A stretch of 64,000 bases of DNA from RYN-230 sp963768945 (GTDB lineage Bacteria; Actinomycetota; Actinomycetes; Streptosporangiales; Streptosporangiaceae): positions 930,001-994,000 of the forward strand of contig CAVYJW010000008.1 in the NCBI GenBank assembly GCA_963768945.1, written 5' to 3'. Both the position numbers and the translations under genes were made by a program. Positions 17,169-25,557 of the stretch are shown in pieces. The notes beneath the pieces were generated by a model. That model ran no database searches and was not told the origin of the DNA. It saw nothing but the letters and a program-made list of their open reading frames with translations. The number at the start of each line of letters is the position of its first letter. The stretch's first letter is position 1.

Positions 17169-17285
17169 CGTTCCGGGCTCAGCGCGGGCGTTCCGGGCTC
17201 AGCGCGGGCGTTCCGGCGGCCGGGTCCGGGGTGGCGGGGTCCGGGGTGGCGGGGTCCGGGGTGGCGGGGTCCGGGATTGCGGGGT
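17169..17285. repeat. 20-bp and 15-bp tandem repeats at the DedA gene 3' end
   Basis: TTCCGGGCTCAGCGCGGGCG is present twice with a third partial copy (about 17171-17217), spanning the stop codon. A 15-bp unit, GGGGTGGCGGGGTCC, follows about four times (17226-17285) and encodes the repeated DPATP tail of the protein. Confidence 0.8.
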
Positions 17286-17904
17286 CTTCGAGCAGCCCGG
17301 TCTCCTCCCGGCGGTGCCGCCGGATCCCCCAGACCACCAGCGCGGCGACCACCAGGACCGCCACCGCGACGGCCACGCCGGTGCCGACGGTGCGCTCGAT
17401 CGCGGCGTACGCGGAGCCTGCCGCGTAGCCGAGCAGGCAGTAACCGACTCCCCAGATGATCCCGCCGAGCACGTTGTAGAACAGGAAGGTGCGGTAGGGC
17501 ATCCGGGCGGTGCCCGCCACCGCGGGCATCAGGGCCCGCAGCACGGCGACGAACCGACCGACGAGAACGGCCAGGCCGCCACGCCGCCGCAGGACCGCCT
17601 GGGCCCGGTCCATGCCGGCCGCCACCGCCCGCATGCGGCGCGCCGCGATCAGGCGGCTGCCCAGGTGCCGGCCTATCTCGTAGCCGACCAGCGGTCCGGT
17701 CACGGCGGCGACCACGACCACGACGACCAGCAGCGGAAGCGAGACCCGGCCCCGGCTGGCCAGCACGCCGCCGAGCACCGCGGCGGTTTCCCCCGGAATG
17801 ACAAACCCCAGGAAGACGGCGGTTTCCCCGAAGACCAGGGCGCCGATCAGCAGCAGCGCGACCGGGCCGCTGACGCGGGCCAGTTCAGCGGTGACAGAGG
17901 ACAC
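17179..17904 (-). CDS. DedA-family membrane protein
   Basis: 241 residues. The family core is clear: ETAVFLGFVIPGETAAVLGGVLASRG near the start, GYEIGRHLGSRL, and RFVAVLRALMPAVAGTARMPYRTFLFYNVLGGIIWG, followed by two further hydrophobic segments. DedA proteins act in membrane lipid flipping or proton-dependent homeostasis. The GTG at 17904 is chosen because AAAGG lies eight bases upstream. The hydrophilic tail after about residue 205 is a DPATP repeat arising from DNA tandem repeats and is probably dispensable. Confidence 0.88.
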   Translation of the reverse strand: MSSVTAELARVSGPVALLLIGALVFGETAVFLGFVIPGETAAVLGGVLASRGRVSLPLLVVVVVVAAVTGPLVGYEIGRHLGSRLIAARRMRAVAAGMDRAQAVLRRRGGLAVLVGRFVAVLRALMPAVAGTARMPYRTFLFYNVLGGIIWGVGYCLLGYAAGSAYAAIERTVGTGVAVAVAVLVVAALVVWGIRRHRREETGLLEDPAIPDPATPDPATPDPATPDPAAGTPALSPERPR

Positions 17905-18269
17905 TCCGTCCACCTTTCTCGCAGAGTGCCCGGCCCGGCTCTCTTCAGCAGTCCCCGGCACGGCCCCGCCGGGAACCGGCCCTTAGCCCGTGCTCAACCG
18001 GGGCATGCCCGCGCCGGCCACCCTGCCCGCCCGCTCCGGGAACCGGCCCTGGGCTCTCCGCGAACCCGGCCTCGGCCTCTTCAGGTAGCCCGGCCTCGGC
18101 CTCGGCAGGAAACACGGTGCCTTCGGGTGCGATGCTAGCCACTGGGCCGGTGCGGTTTGTGCCAGCTCGCCCGCAGCCTGGCGGCACCCCTGCCGCCAGG
18201 CCACGCGGCCGGCCATCATCTGCTGGCAAATCGGACGCGATGGTGCTGCGGCTGGCAGGAGGGAGGGTG
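17905..18269. other. Divergent intergenic region between DedA and glutathionyl-reductase-like genes
   Basis: No gene is convincing. It holds a short direct repeat (GCCCGGCCTCGGCCTC twice near 18060-18110) and a perfect 8-bp hairpin with a 4-nt loop at 18179-18198. Promoters for both flanking genes must lie here but none matches a consensus well. Confidence 0.4.
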
Positions 18270-19223
18270 ATGCCAGTTACTCCCGACACTGGCCCCGAGG
18301 TCCTGCCTTCGGGCGGCTTCGTCCGGCCGGCGAACGTGTTCGCCACCCGGATCACGGGCGATGGATCGAGCGGGTACCTGGCAGAACCAGGGCGCTACCA
18401 GCTGTATGCGTCGCTGGCGGACCCCTGGGCGCACCGGTCGCTGATCGTGCGCAGGCTGCTCGGGCTGGAGCGGGTCATCGGGCTCAGCCTGGTGGACCCG
18501 ATCCGGGACGAGCGCGGCTGGCGTTTCCCCGCCGCCACCGGCGGCGTCAACCCGGTCAGCGGCGCCCGGTTCGTCTCGGACCTCTACCTGACCACCGACC
18601 CCGGCTACCGGGGCCGGTTCACGGTCCCGTTCGTCTGGGACACCCGCAGCCAGCGCATCGTCGAGAACGACTTCCAGCAGATCACGGTCACGTTCGAGAC
18701 CGAGTTCCGCGGTTACCACCGGCCCGGCGCGCCCGACCTGTACCCGGTGCCGCAGCGCACCGAGATCGACGCGCTGAGCACGCTGATCTACCACGCGGTC
18801 AACAACGGCGTCTACAAGGCGGGGCTGGCCACCAGCCAGGCGGCCTACGAGGAGGCGTTCGACGCGCTGTTCAGCACGCTGAGCGCGCTGGAGGAACGGC
18901 TGACCCGGCGCAGGTTCCTGCTCGGCAGCAATATCACCGAGGCTGACGTGCGGCTATATCCAACATTGGCCCGGTTCGACGCCGTTTATCACACCCATTA
19001 CAAGTGCAACCTGAACCGGCTGGTGGACTATCCCGGGTTGTGGGGCTACGCGCGGGACCTCTACCAGCTGCCGGGTTTCGGTGACACGACGGACTTCGAT
19101 CAGATCAAGCGGCACTACTACCAGACCCAGGACTGGATCAACCCGAGCCGCATCGTGCCCAAGGGACCGTATGTGAACTGGCTCTCACCGCATGACAGGG
19201 AGCGCATGCCCGCGCGATCATGA
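18270..19223 (+). CDS. Glutathionyl-hydroquinone reductase-like (xi-class GST) protein lacking the catalytic Cys
   Basis: 317 residues matching the ECM4/YqjG/PcpF group: GRYQLYASLADPWAHRSLIVRRLLGLE, LVDPIRDERGW, FVWDTRSQRIVENDF and the helical domain ending LPGFGDTTDFDQIKRHYYQT. These enzymes use a CPWAHR cysteine to remove glutathione from glutathionyl-hydroquinones; here the position is Asp51 (ADPWAHR). Actinobacteria use mycothiol, so the ancestral thiol role may already be altered. ATG 18270 follows AGGAGGGAGGG. It may be a non-thiol reductase, a binding protein or an inactive paralogue. Confidence 0.85.
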   Translation: MPVTPDTGPEVLPSGGFVRPANVFATRITGDGSSGYLAEPGRYQLYASLADPWAHRSLIVRRLLGLERVIGLSLVDPIRDERGWRFPAATGGVNPVSGARFVSDLYLTTDPGYRGRFTVPFVWDTRSQRIVENDFQQITVTFETEFRGYHRPGAPDLYPVPQRTEIDALSTLIYHAVNNGVYKAGLATSQAAYEEAFDALFSTLSALEERLTRRRFLLGSNITEADVRLYPTLARFDAVYHTHYKCNLNRLVDYPGLWGYARDLYQLPGFGDTTDFDQIKRHYYQTQDWINPSRIVPKGPYVNWLSPHDRERMPARS

Positions 19224-19309
19224 AGGATGAGGCCCGGTCCCGGGGCCCTGCCGCGGCGGTAGCCTGGGAGACCGTGGAGTGAACAGAAATCCAACATCGG
19301 AAGAGGGCG

Positions 19310-22300
19310 ATGTCCGCCGTGTCTTCTGAGGCGCCGCAGTCCGCGGATCTCAGCGAAGCAACATCCCATGGCCCGGCCCCCGGAGCGGGCGAGGATGGAC
19401 CGCACGAGCATTCCGGCGACGGCGCGGCCAAGGACTTCGGGCCGAACGAATGGCTCGTCAACGAGCTCTACCAGCGTTACCTAGCTGACCCGGGCTCCGT
19501 GGACATGGCCTGGTGGAATTTCTTCGCCGATTACTCCCCGCCCGCCGGGAGCGGTGCCGCCCGCGCGGCCGAGCAGCAGCGCCGCTCCACGGCGCCGGCC
19601 CCCGGCCCGGCCACCAGCACCACTACCAGCCCGGGCACCAGCGCCGGCGCACAGGGCGGGCCGGGAAGCAGCCCAGTCCGCACGCCGTCCCAGGACGGCG
19701 GGCCGGCCGCGACCGCTGCGGCCCAGGCCGGGCCCGCGGGCCGGGCCAGCGCACCCGCGGCGGCACCGGCACCCGCACTGGCCCCGGCAGCCGCTCCGCA
19801 GCGCCCGGCCGCTTCCCCTGCCCCGGTCACGTCCACCCCAGGGCCCGCCGTGGCAGGCGCCCAGGCGTCCCGGCTGCGCGGCGCGACCGCCCGGACCGCG
19901 GTCAACATGGCCGCCAGCCTGAGCGTCCCCACCGCGACCAGCGTCCGGTCCGTGCCCGCCAAGCTGCTGATCGACAACCGCATCGTCATCAACAACCACC
20001 TGGCCCGCGGCCGGGGCGGCAAGGTGTCGTTCACCCATCTGATCGGGTTCGCGGTAGTGAAGGCGCTGGCCGCGGTCCCGGCGATGAACCGCTCCTACGC
20101 CGAGCTGGACGGCAAGCCCGCGATCGTCGAGCCCGAGCACGTCAACCTGGGCCTGGCCATCGATGTGACCGGCAAAGACGGATCACGCCAGCTGCTGGTG
20201 CCTGCGGTCAAGGCCGCGGAGGCGATGGACTTCCGCCAGTTCTGGATGGCGTACGAGGACGTGGTCCGCCGGGCCCGGGCTGGAAAGCTGACCGTCGACG
20301 ACTACGCGGGCACCACGACCAGCCTGACCAACCCGGGCACGATCGGCACCGAGCACTCGGTGCCGCGGCTGATGGCGGGGCAGGGCTGCATCGTGGGTGT
20401 CGGGGCGATGGAGTACCCCGCGGCCTACCAGGGCGCGGCCGAGGAGACCATGATCCGGCTGGCCATCAGCAAGTCGGTGACCCTCACCTCGACCTACGAC
20501 CACCGGATCATCCAGGGCGCGCAGTCCGGGGAGTTCCTGCGCCAGATCCACCAGCTGCTGCTGGGCGAGAACGGCTTCTGGGACGAGGTCTTCAAGGCGC
20601 TGAAGATCCCCTACGAGCCGGTCCGCTGGGTGCGGGATATCCCGGCCGGCCACGAGGACGACATCACCAAGTCAGCCCGGGTGCACGAGCTGATCCACGC
20701 CTACCGGGTCCGCGGCCACCTGATGGCCGACACCGACCCCCTGGAGTACAAGCAGCGCAAGCACCCCGACCTGGACATCAACCAGCACGGCCTGACCTTG
20801 TGGGACCTGGAGCGGGAGTTCGCCACCGGCGGGTTCGGCGGCAAGCCGCTGATGAAGCTGCGGGAGATCCTGGGTGTGCTGCGGGACTCCTACTGCCGCA
20901 CGGTCGGCGTGGAGTACATGCACATCCAGAACCCCGAGGAGCGGGCCTGGATCCAGGCCCGGGTCGAGCGACCGCACGACCGGGCCGGTCACGACGAGCA
21001 GATGCAGGTCCTGTCCCGGCTGAACGTGGCCGAGGCGTTCGAGATGTTCCTGCAGACCAAGTTCGTGGGCCAGCGGCGGTTCTCCCTGGAGGGCGCGGAG
21101 TCACTGATCCCGCTGGTTGACGAGGTGCTGACCGAGGCCGCCCGGGCCGGGCTGGACGAGGCCTACCTCGGCATGGCGCACCGGGGCCGGCTCAACGTCC
21201 TGGCCAACATCATCGGCAAGTCCTACGCGCAGATCTTCCAGGAGTTCGAGGGCAACCTGGACCCGCGCAGCACGCACGGCTCGGGTGACGTGAAGTACCA
21301 CCTGGGCGCGAGCGGCGTGTTCACCGCGAGCGACGGCGCGACGATCCCGACGTCCCTGGTCGCCAACCCGAGCCATCTCGAGGCCGTTGACCCCGTGCTC
21401 GAGGGCGTGGTCCGGGCCAAGCAGGACGTCATCGACATGGGCGAGCCTGGCTTCACCGTGCTGCCCGTGCTGATCCACGGGGACGCCGCGTTCGCCGGCC
21501 AGGGCGTGGTCGCCGAGACGCTGAACCTGTCCCAGCTGCGCGGCTACCGCACCGGCGGGACCGTGCACATCGTCGTGAACAACCAGGTGGGCTTCACCAC
21601 CGCGCCCGCGGAGTCCCGCTCCAGCGTGTACTCCACCGACGTGGCGCGGATGATCCAGGCGCCGATCTTCCACGTCAACGGGGACGACCCCGAGGCTGTG
21701 GTCCGGGTGGGCAGGCTCGCCTTCGCCTACCGGCAGCAGTTCCGCAAGGACGTCGTCATCGACATGATCTGCTACCGGCGGCGGGGCCACAACGAGGCGG
21801 ACAACCCCTCGTTCACCCAGCCGCTGATGTACGACCTGATCGACGCCAAGCGGTCCACCCGCAAGCTCTACACCGAGTCCCTGATCGGCCGGGGCGACAT
21901 CACCATGGAGGAGGCTGAGCAGGCGCTGCGGGACTACCAGCAGCATCTGGAGCGGGCCTTCACCGAGACCCGGGAAGCGGCCAAGCGGCCGATGGACCCC
22001 GGCGCGGTGGTCCGGCGGCAGACCACCCCCGAGCCGATCGATCACCGCAGCGTGCCCACCGCGATCTCCGAAGAGGCGATCAAGCGGATCGTGGACACCC
22101 AGCTCAACCTGCCGGAGGGGTTTACCCCGCATCCGCGGCTGCAGCCCCTGCTGGCCCGCCGGGCCACGATGGTGGAGCAGAACGCCATCGACTGGGCGAC
22201 CGGGGAACTGCTCGCGTTCGGGTCGGTGCTGATGGACGGGCACCCGGTGCGCCTGGTGGGCCAGGACACCCGCCGCGGCACCTTCGGCCAGCGGCACGCG

Positions 22301-23212
22301 GTCCTGGTGGACCGGCACACCGGCGAGGAGTACACGCCGCTGCGCCAGTTCAACTCGGCGACCGCGCGGTTCCACGCCTACGACTCGCTGCTGTCGGAGT
22401 TCGCGGCGGTGGGCTTCGAGTACGGCTACTCGGTCGCCCGGCCCGAGGCGCTGGTCTGCTGGGAAGCCCAGTTCGGTGACTTCGTCAACGGCGCGCAGAC
22501 CATCCTGGACGAGTTCATCAGCTCCGGGGAGCAGAAGTGGGGCCAGGAGTCCAGCGTGGTGCTCCTGCTGCCGCACGGCTACGAGGGGCAGGGGCCAGAC
22601 CACTCCTCGGCGCGGATCGAGCGCTTCCTCGGCCTGTGCGCCCAGGGGAACATGACCGTCGCGCTGCCGACCACCCCGGCCAACTACTTCCACCTGCTCC
22701 GCTGGCAGGCGCTGTCGCCGCGGCGGGCCCCGCTGGTCGTCTTCACACCGAAATCCATGCTCCGGCTCAGGGACGCGTCGTCGCCGGTCACCGACTTCAC
22801 CACCGGTTCGTTCCTGCCGGTGATCGGCGATCCCCAGGCCCCCGACCCGGCCGATGTCCGCCGGGCGCTGCTGTGCTCGGGCAAGGTCTACTACGATCTC
22901 GCGCACCGGCGCGCCGAGGAAGGGCGGACCGACACCGTGATCATCCGCCTCGAGCGGCTGTACCCGGTCCCAGCCGAGGAACTGACCGCGGAACTTGGCC
23001 GGTACCCCGGCCTGGAGGAGATCACCTGGGTCCAGGAGGAGCCCGGGAACATGGGCGCCTGGCCGACCATGGCCCTGAAGCTGCCCGTGATCCTCGGCCG
23101 CCCGATCGGCCGGATCTCGCTGCCGGACAGCGCCCCGCCGGCCGCAGGCTCGGCGACTGCTCATAAAGCCGAGCACCAGCATCTGGTGGACGAGGCTCTG
23201 CCGGGGGGCTAG
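19310..23212 (+). CDS. kgd: Multifunctional 2-oxoglutarate decarboxylase/dehydrogenase (Kgd)
   Basis: 1300 residues. Actinobacterial Kgd combines a succinyltransferase-like domain with a ThDP-dependent E1 and supports 2-oxoglutarate dehydrogenase, decarboxylase and carboligase activities in the TCA cycle. The N-terminal helix for E1 contact (NEWLVNELYQRYLADPGSVD) is present. A long Pro/Ala linker (about residues 80-200) follows. The acyltransferase domain starts near residue 213 (RSVPAKLLIDNR) and its active-site His lies in YDHRIIQGA near 396. The E1 part from about 450 to the end carries AHRGRLNVL, GDAAFAGQG and the ThDP-binding region. AGAGGGCG precedes the ATG. GarA/PknG control is known for mycobacterial Kgd but nothing local shows it. 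Confidence 0.96.
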   Translation: MSAVSSEAPQSADLSEATSHGPAPGAGEDGPHEHSGDGAAKDFGPNEWLVNELYQRYLADPGSVDMAWWNFFADYSPPAGSGAARAAEQQRRSTAPAPGPATSTTTSPGTSAGAQGGPGSSPVRTPSQDGGPAATAAAQAGPAGRASAPAAAPAPALAPAAAPQRPAASPAPVTSTPGPAVAGAQASRLRGATARTAVNMAASLSVPTATSVRSVPAKLLIDNRIVINNHLARGRGGKVSFTHLIGFAVVKALAAVPAMNRSYAELDGKPAIVEPEHVNLGLAIDVTGKDGSRQLLVPAVKAAEAMDFRQFWMAYEDVVRRARAGKLTVDDYAGTTTSLTNPGTIGTEHSVPRLMAGQGCIVGVGAMEYPAAYQGAAEETMIRLAISKSVTLTSTYDHRIIQGAQSGEFLRQIHQLLLGENGFWDEVFKALKIPYEPVRWVRDIPAGHEDDITKSARVHELIHAYRVRGHLMADTDPLEYKQRKHPDLDINQHGLTLWDLEREFATGGFGGKPLMKLREILGVLRDSYCRTVGVEYMHIQNPEERAWIQARVERPHDRAGHDEQMQVLSRLNVAEAFEMFLQTKFVGQRRFSLEGAESLIPLVDEVLTEAARAGLDEAYLGMAHRGRLNVLANIIGKSYAQIFQEFEGNLDPRSTHGSGDVKYHLGASGVFTASDGATIPTSLVANPSHLEAVDPVLEGVVRAKQDVIDMGEPGFTVLPVLIHGDAAFAGQGVVAETLNLSQLRGYRTGGTVHIVVNNQVGFTTAPAESRSSVYSTDVARMIQAPIFHVNGDDPEAVVRVGRLAFAYRQQFRKDVVIDMICYRRRGHNEADNPSFTQPLMYDLIDAKRSTRKLYTESLIGRGDITMEEAEQALRDYQQHLERAFTETREAAKRPMDPGAVVRRQTTPEPIDHRSVPTAISEEAIKRIVDTQLNLPEGFTPHPRLQPLLARRATMVEQNAIDWATGELLAFGSVLMDGHPVRLVGQDTRRGTFGQRHAVLVDRHTGEEYTPLRQFNSATARFHAYDSLLSEFAAVGFEYGYSVARPEALVCWEAQFGDFVNGAQTILDEFISSGEQKWGQESSVVLLLPHGYEGQGPDHSSARIERFLGLCAQGNMTVALPTTPANYFHLLRWQALSPRRAPLVVFTPKSMLRLRDASSPVTDFTTGSFLPVIGDPQAPDPADVRRALLCSGKVYYDLAHRRAEEGRTDTVIIRLERLYPVPAEELTAELGRYPGLEEITWVQEEPGNMGAWPTMALKLPVILGRPIGRISLPDSAPPAAGSATAHKAEHQHLVDEALPGG

Positions 23213-23215
23213 GCG

Positions 23216-23398
23216 ATGTACTTCACCGACCGCGGCATCGAGGAACTCCTCGACCGGCGCGCGGATGACGAGGTCAGCCTGGGCTGGCTCGCCGAGCGGC
23301 TGCGCGAGTTCGTCGACCTGTTCCCCGAGGCCGAGGCGACCGTGGAGAAGCTGGCCACCTGGCTCGCCCGCCTCGACGAGGACGACGACCCGGACTAG
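23216..23398 (+). CDS. DUF6104 family small protein
   Basis: A 60-residue acidic protein (MYFTDRGIEELLDRRADDEVSLGWLAERLREFVDLFPE and on) that matches the DUF6104 family commonly found directly after kgd in actinomycetes. It starts three nt after the kgd stop, so it is cotranscribed and probably coupled. It has no membrane segment or metal site. Function is unknown; a helper role for Kgd is a guess from position. Confidence 0.88.
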   Translation: MYFTDRGIEELLDRRADDEVSLGWLAERLREFVDLFPEAEATVEKLATWLARLDEDDDPD

Positions 23399-23482
23399 CA
23401 GGCGCCCACCCCGGCCGTGCGGCAAGAACCTGGCCTGGACACGCCGGGGCCTCGCACGGCTCGTATTTCGTAACCCGGCATG

Positions 23483-23522
23483 ACGCGATACATCTTGACT
23501 TCCAGCCAACGCGATATATCGT
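23483..23522 (+). promoter_or_regulatory. Promoter and probable PadR operator for the DUF4097-PadR pair
   Basis: ACGCGATACAT (23483-23493) recurs as ACGCGATATAT (23509-23519), 26 nt apart. TTGACT at 23495-23500 and TATCGT at 23517-23522, 16 nt apart, form a plausible promoter between and over these copies. Binding by the downstream PadR regulator to the ATAYAT repeats is inferred from position. Confidence 0.5.
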
Positions 23523-23571
23523 ATGGATGCTGGGACGCCCGGCCGCCGGGCCGGGGTGAGAGGATCACGCC

Positions 23572-24438
23572 ATGCCGCGCTGGACCGTTGACGCTCCTGC
23601 TACGTACGACTTCGACCGGGTGGACACGCTGCGGGTACGCGCCATCGGCGGCTCTGTAGCGGTACTCAGCACCGGTGACCGGGCCTGCCTGGACATCGCC
23701 GCCGTGACGGGCCAGCCGCTGCTGGTGAGTCACACGGACGGCACCCTCACGGTCAGCTATGAGGACCTGAGCTGGGACGGGCTGCTCGGCTGGCTGCGGC
23801 CGGACCGGACCTCCGCTACCATCACCATCACCGTGCCGAAGGACTGCCCGGTCCAGCTGGGCGTGGTCACCGCGAGCGCCATCGTGTCCGGGATCTCCGC
23901 GGCGACGTCGGTGAAGAGCCTGTCCGGGGGCATCACCCTGGACGGCGTGACCGGTGCGGTTGACGCCCGGACGGTGTCCGGCGACATCGAGGCCCAGGGT
24001 CTGGGCGGCACAATCGGGTTCAACTCGGTGTCCGGCGACCTTACCCTGGCCGATGGCTCGGTGGACCGCCTGGATGCCAAGACGGTGAGCGGGCGGGTCA
24101 CCGCGGACGTCGACCTGGACCAGGACGCGGCGCTGCGGGTGTCCACCGTGTCGGGGCCGGTCGCGATCCGGCTGCCCGCCGACGCCCGCGCCCGGGTGGA
24201 CCTGCGGTCCACCACCGGCCGGGTGCTGAGCGAGTTCGCGGGCCTGCGGCAGAGCCAGAAACCCGGCGCCAACACCCTCAGCGGCGACCTCTGCCCAGGG
24301 GAAGACACCTCCGCGGGTCCCGGGGGGCATCCCGGCGTGGTCCGGGTCAGCACCATGTCTGGCCAGGTCACGCTGCTGCAGCGGGGCCAGCCGGGACCGC
24401 CGCGGGCGGCGGCCGGAGCGGCGGGGGGCAACAGGTGA
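23572..24438 (+). CDS. DUF4097 family beta-strand repeat protein
   Basis: 288 residues predicted as a right-handed beta-solenoid. Repeated TVSGDIE, SVSGDLT, TVSGRVT and TVSGPVA units at about 20-residue spacing are the DUF4097 hallmark. It lacks a signal peptide and membrane segments. Its last codon overlaps the PadR gene by 4 nt, a conserved actinobacterial pairing; the regulator probably controls both. The molecular function is unknown. Confidence 0.88.
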   Translation: MPRWTVDAPATYDFDRVDTLRVRAIGGSVAVLSTGDRACLDIAAVTGQPLLVSHTDGTLTVSYEDLSWDGLLGWLRPDRTSATITITVPKDCPVQLGVVTASAIVSGISAATSVKSLSGGITLDGVTGAVDARTVSGDIEAQGLGGTIGFNSVSGDLTLADGSVDRLDAKTVSGRVTADVDLDQDAALRVSTVSGPVAIRLPADARARVDLRSTTGRVLSEFAGLRQSQKPGANTLSGDLCPGEDTSAGPGGHPGVVRVSTMSGQVTLLQRGQPGPPRAAAGAAGGNR

Positions 24439-25439
24439 GCCCGGTCTTCCGGCATGGCCGGCTCCGGCTTTACCTGCTCAAACTGCTCGACGAGTCTCCC
24501 CGGCACGGGTACGAGGTCATCCGGCTGCTCCAGGACCGGTTCATGGGCGTCTACGCCCCCTCCCCCGGGACCATCTACCCCCGGCTGGCCCGGCTCGAGG
24601 AAGAGGGCCTGGTCACCCACGACGAGGCCGACGGGCGGAAGGTGTACCGGATCACCGAGAAGGGGCGGGAGGAACTCCGCAGCCGCTCCGCTGAGCTCAG
24701 CGAACTGGAGGAGGAGATCACCGCGTCGGTCCGGGACATCGCCCGTGAGGTCACCGAGGACGTCCGGGAGACCGTGCGGAACCTGCGTGAGGAACTGACC
24801 TTTGCCGCGCGGGACATGCAACGGCGCGGCGCCCCCCCGCCGCGCGGCGGGGGGGCGCCGCGCCCCACTGCCCCGCCGCACCGCCGCGACGCCCGGGCGG
24901 CGTCCGCGTGGGACGAGGCCCTCCAGGAGCAGGCCCAGCAGGACGAGGCTCACCAGGAGCGGGCCCGGCACGAGCGGGCCCGGCGGGAGCGGAGCCGGAA
25001 GGACGAGGGCGGCGCCGGCCCGGGCTGGCGTGGCTGGCCACCGGGGGGATCGGGCTGGGCGGACCCCGGGACCTACCGGGACCTGGAACAGCTGGCCCGC
25101 CGCTTCACCCGGGAACTGCGGACGGCGGCGTCCCACGCCCAGGCGGTGAGCGAGGATGCCGTCGGCGACTTGCGGTCGATCCTGGACGACACGCTGGACC
25201 GGATCAGGGCCGAGGTCTTCGGCGCCGCGGATGCCTCCCGGCCGGGCACGCCCCGGCCAGACACGCCCCGGCCGGGCAATTCCCGGCCTGGCGCTCCGCA
25301 GCCGGACGTCTCCCAGCCGGACGTCTCCGAGCCGGACGTCTCCGAGCCGGACGTCTCCGAGCCGGATGTCTCCGAGGCGGGCATCTCCGGGGCGGGCGCC
25401 CCGCGGGGCGAGGATGGCGACCACGGCGGGCCTCGCTGA
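24435..25439 (+). CDS. PadR-family transcriptional regulator with long low-complexity tail
   Basis: 334 residues. The winged helix (LRLYLLKLLDESPRHGYEVIRLLQDRFMG...SPGTIYPRLARLEEEGLV) occupies residues 9-60, followed by a helical dimerisation region to about 130. The remaining 200 residues are low-complexity, ending in a PDVSE pentapeptide repeat. It starts at GTG 24435 overlapping the DUF4097 gene. PadR proteins are ligand- or stress-responsive repressors; the upstream direct repeat is a likely operator. The tail is far longer than a normal PadR (about 110-190 residues). Confidence 0.85.
   Translation: MSPVFRHGRLRLYLLKLLDESPRHGYEVIRLLQDRFMGVYAPSPGTIYPRLARLEEEGLVTHDEADGRKVYRITEKGREELRSRSAELSELEEEITASVRDIAREVTEDVRETVRNLREELTFAARDMQRRGAPPPRGGGAPRPTAPPHRRDARAASAWDEALQEQAQQDEAHQERARHERARRERSRKDEGGAGPGWRGWPPGGSGWADPGTYRDLEQLARRFTRELRTAASHAQAVSEDAVGDLRSILDDTLDRIRAEVFGAADASRPGTPRPDTPRPGNSRPGAPQPDVSQPDVSEPDVSEPDVSEPDVSEAGISGAGAPRGEDGDHGGPR
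25301..25375 (+). repeat. 15-bp tandem repeat, five copies, in the PadR tail
   Basis: The unit GCCGGACGTCTCCGA starts at 25301, 25316, 25331, 25346 and 25361, encoding PDVSE repeats. The period preserves the reading frame. Confidence 0.9.
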
Positions 25440-25557
25440 AAAGGGTTCGCGGAGCGCGCCCCCAGGCGCGAAGATAGGCTCTTATCTCGTTCCGTAACCG
25501 CCATGGTGCTGTTCGCCGGCGGGCAGGCCCAGTCCCCGGATCAGGAGGCACATGGTG

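Noticed and set aside
21101..23509. An 802-codon open frame antisense to kgd
   Set aside because: High-GC DNA keeps third-position-mirrored frames open. Its composition is His/Gly/Arg/Val-rich with no family motif, and kgd on the other strand is certain.
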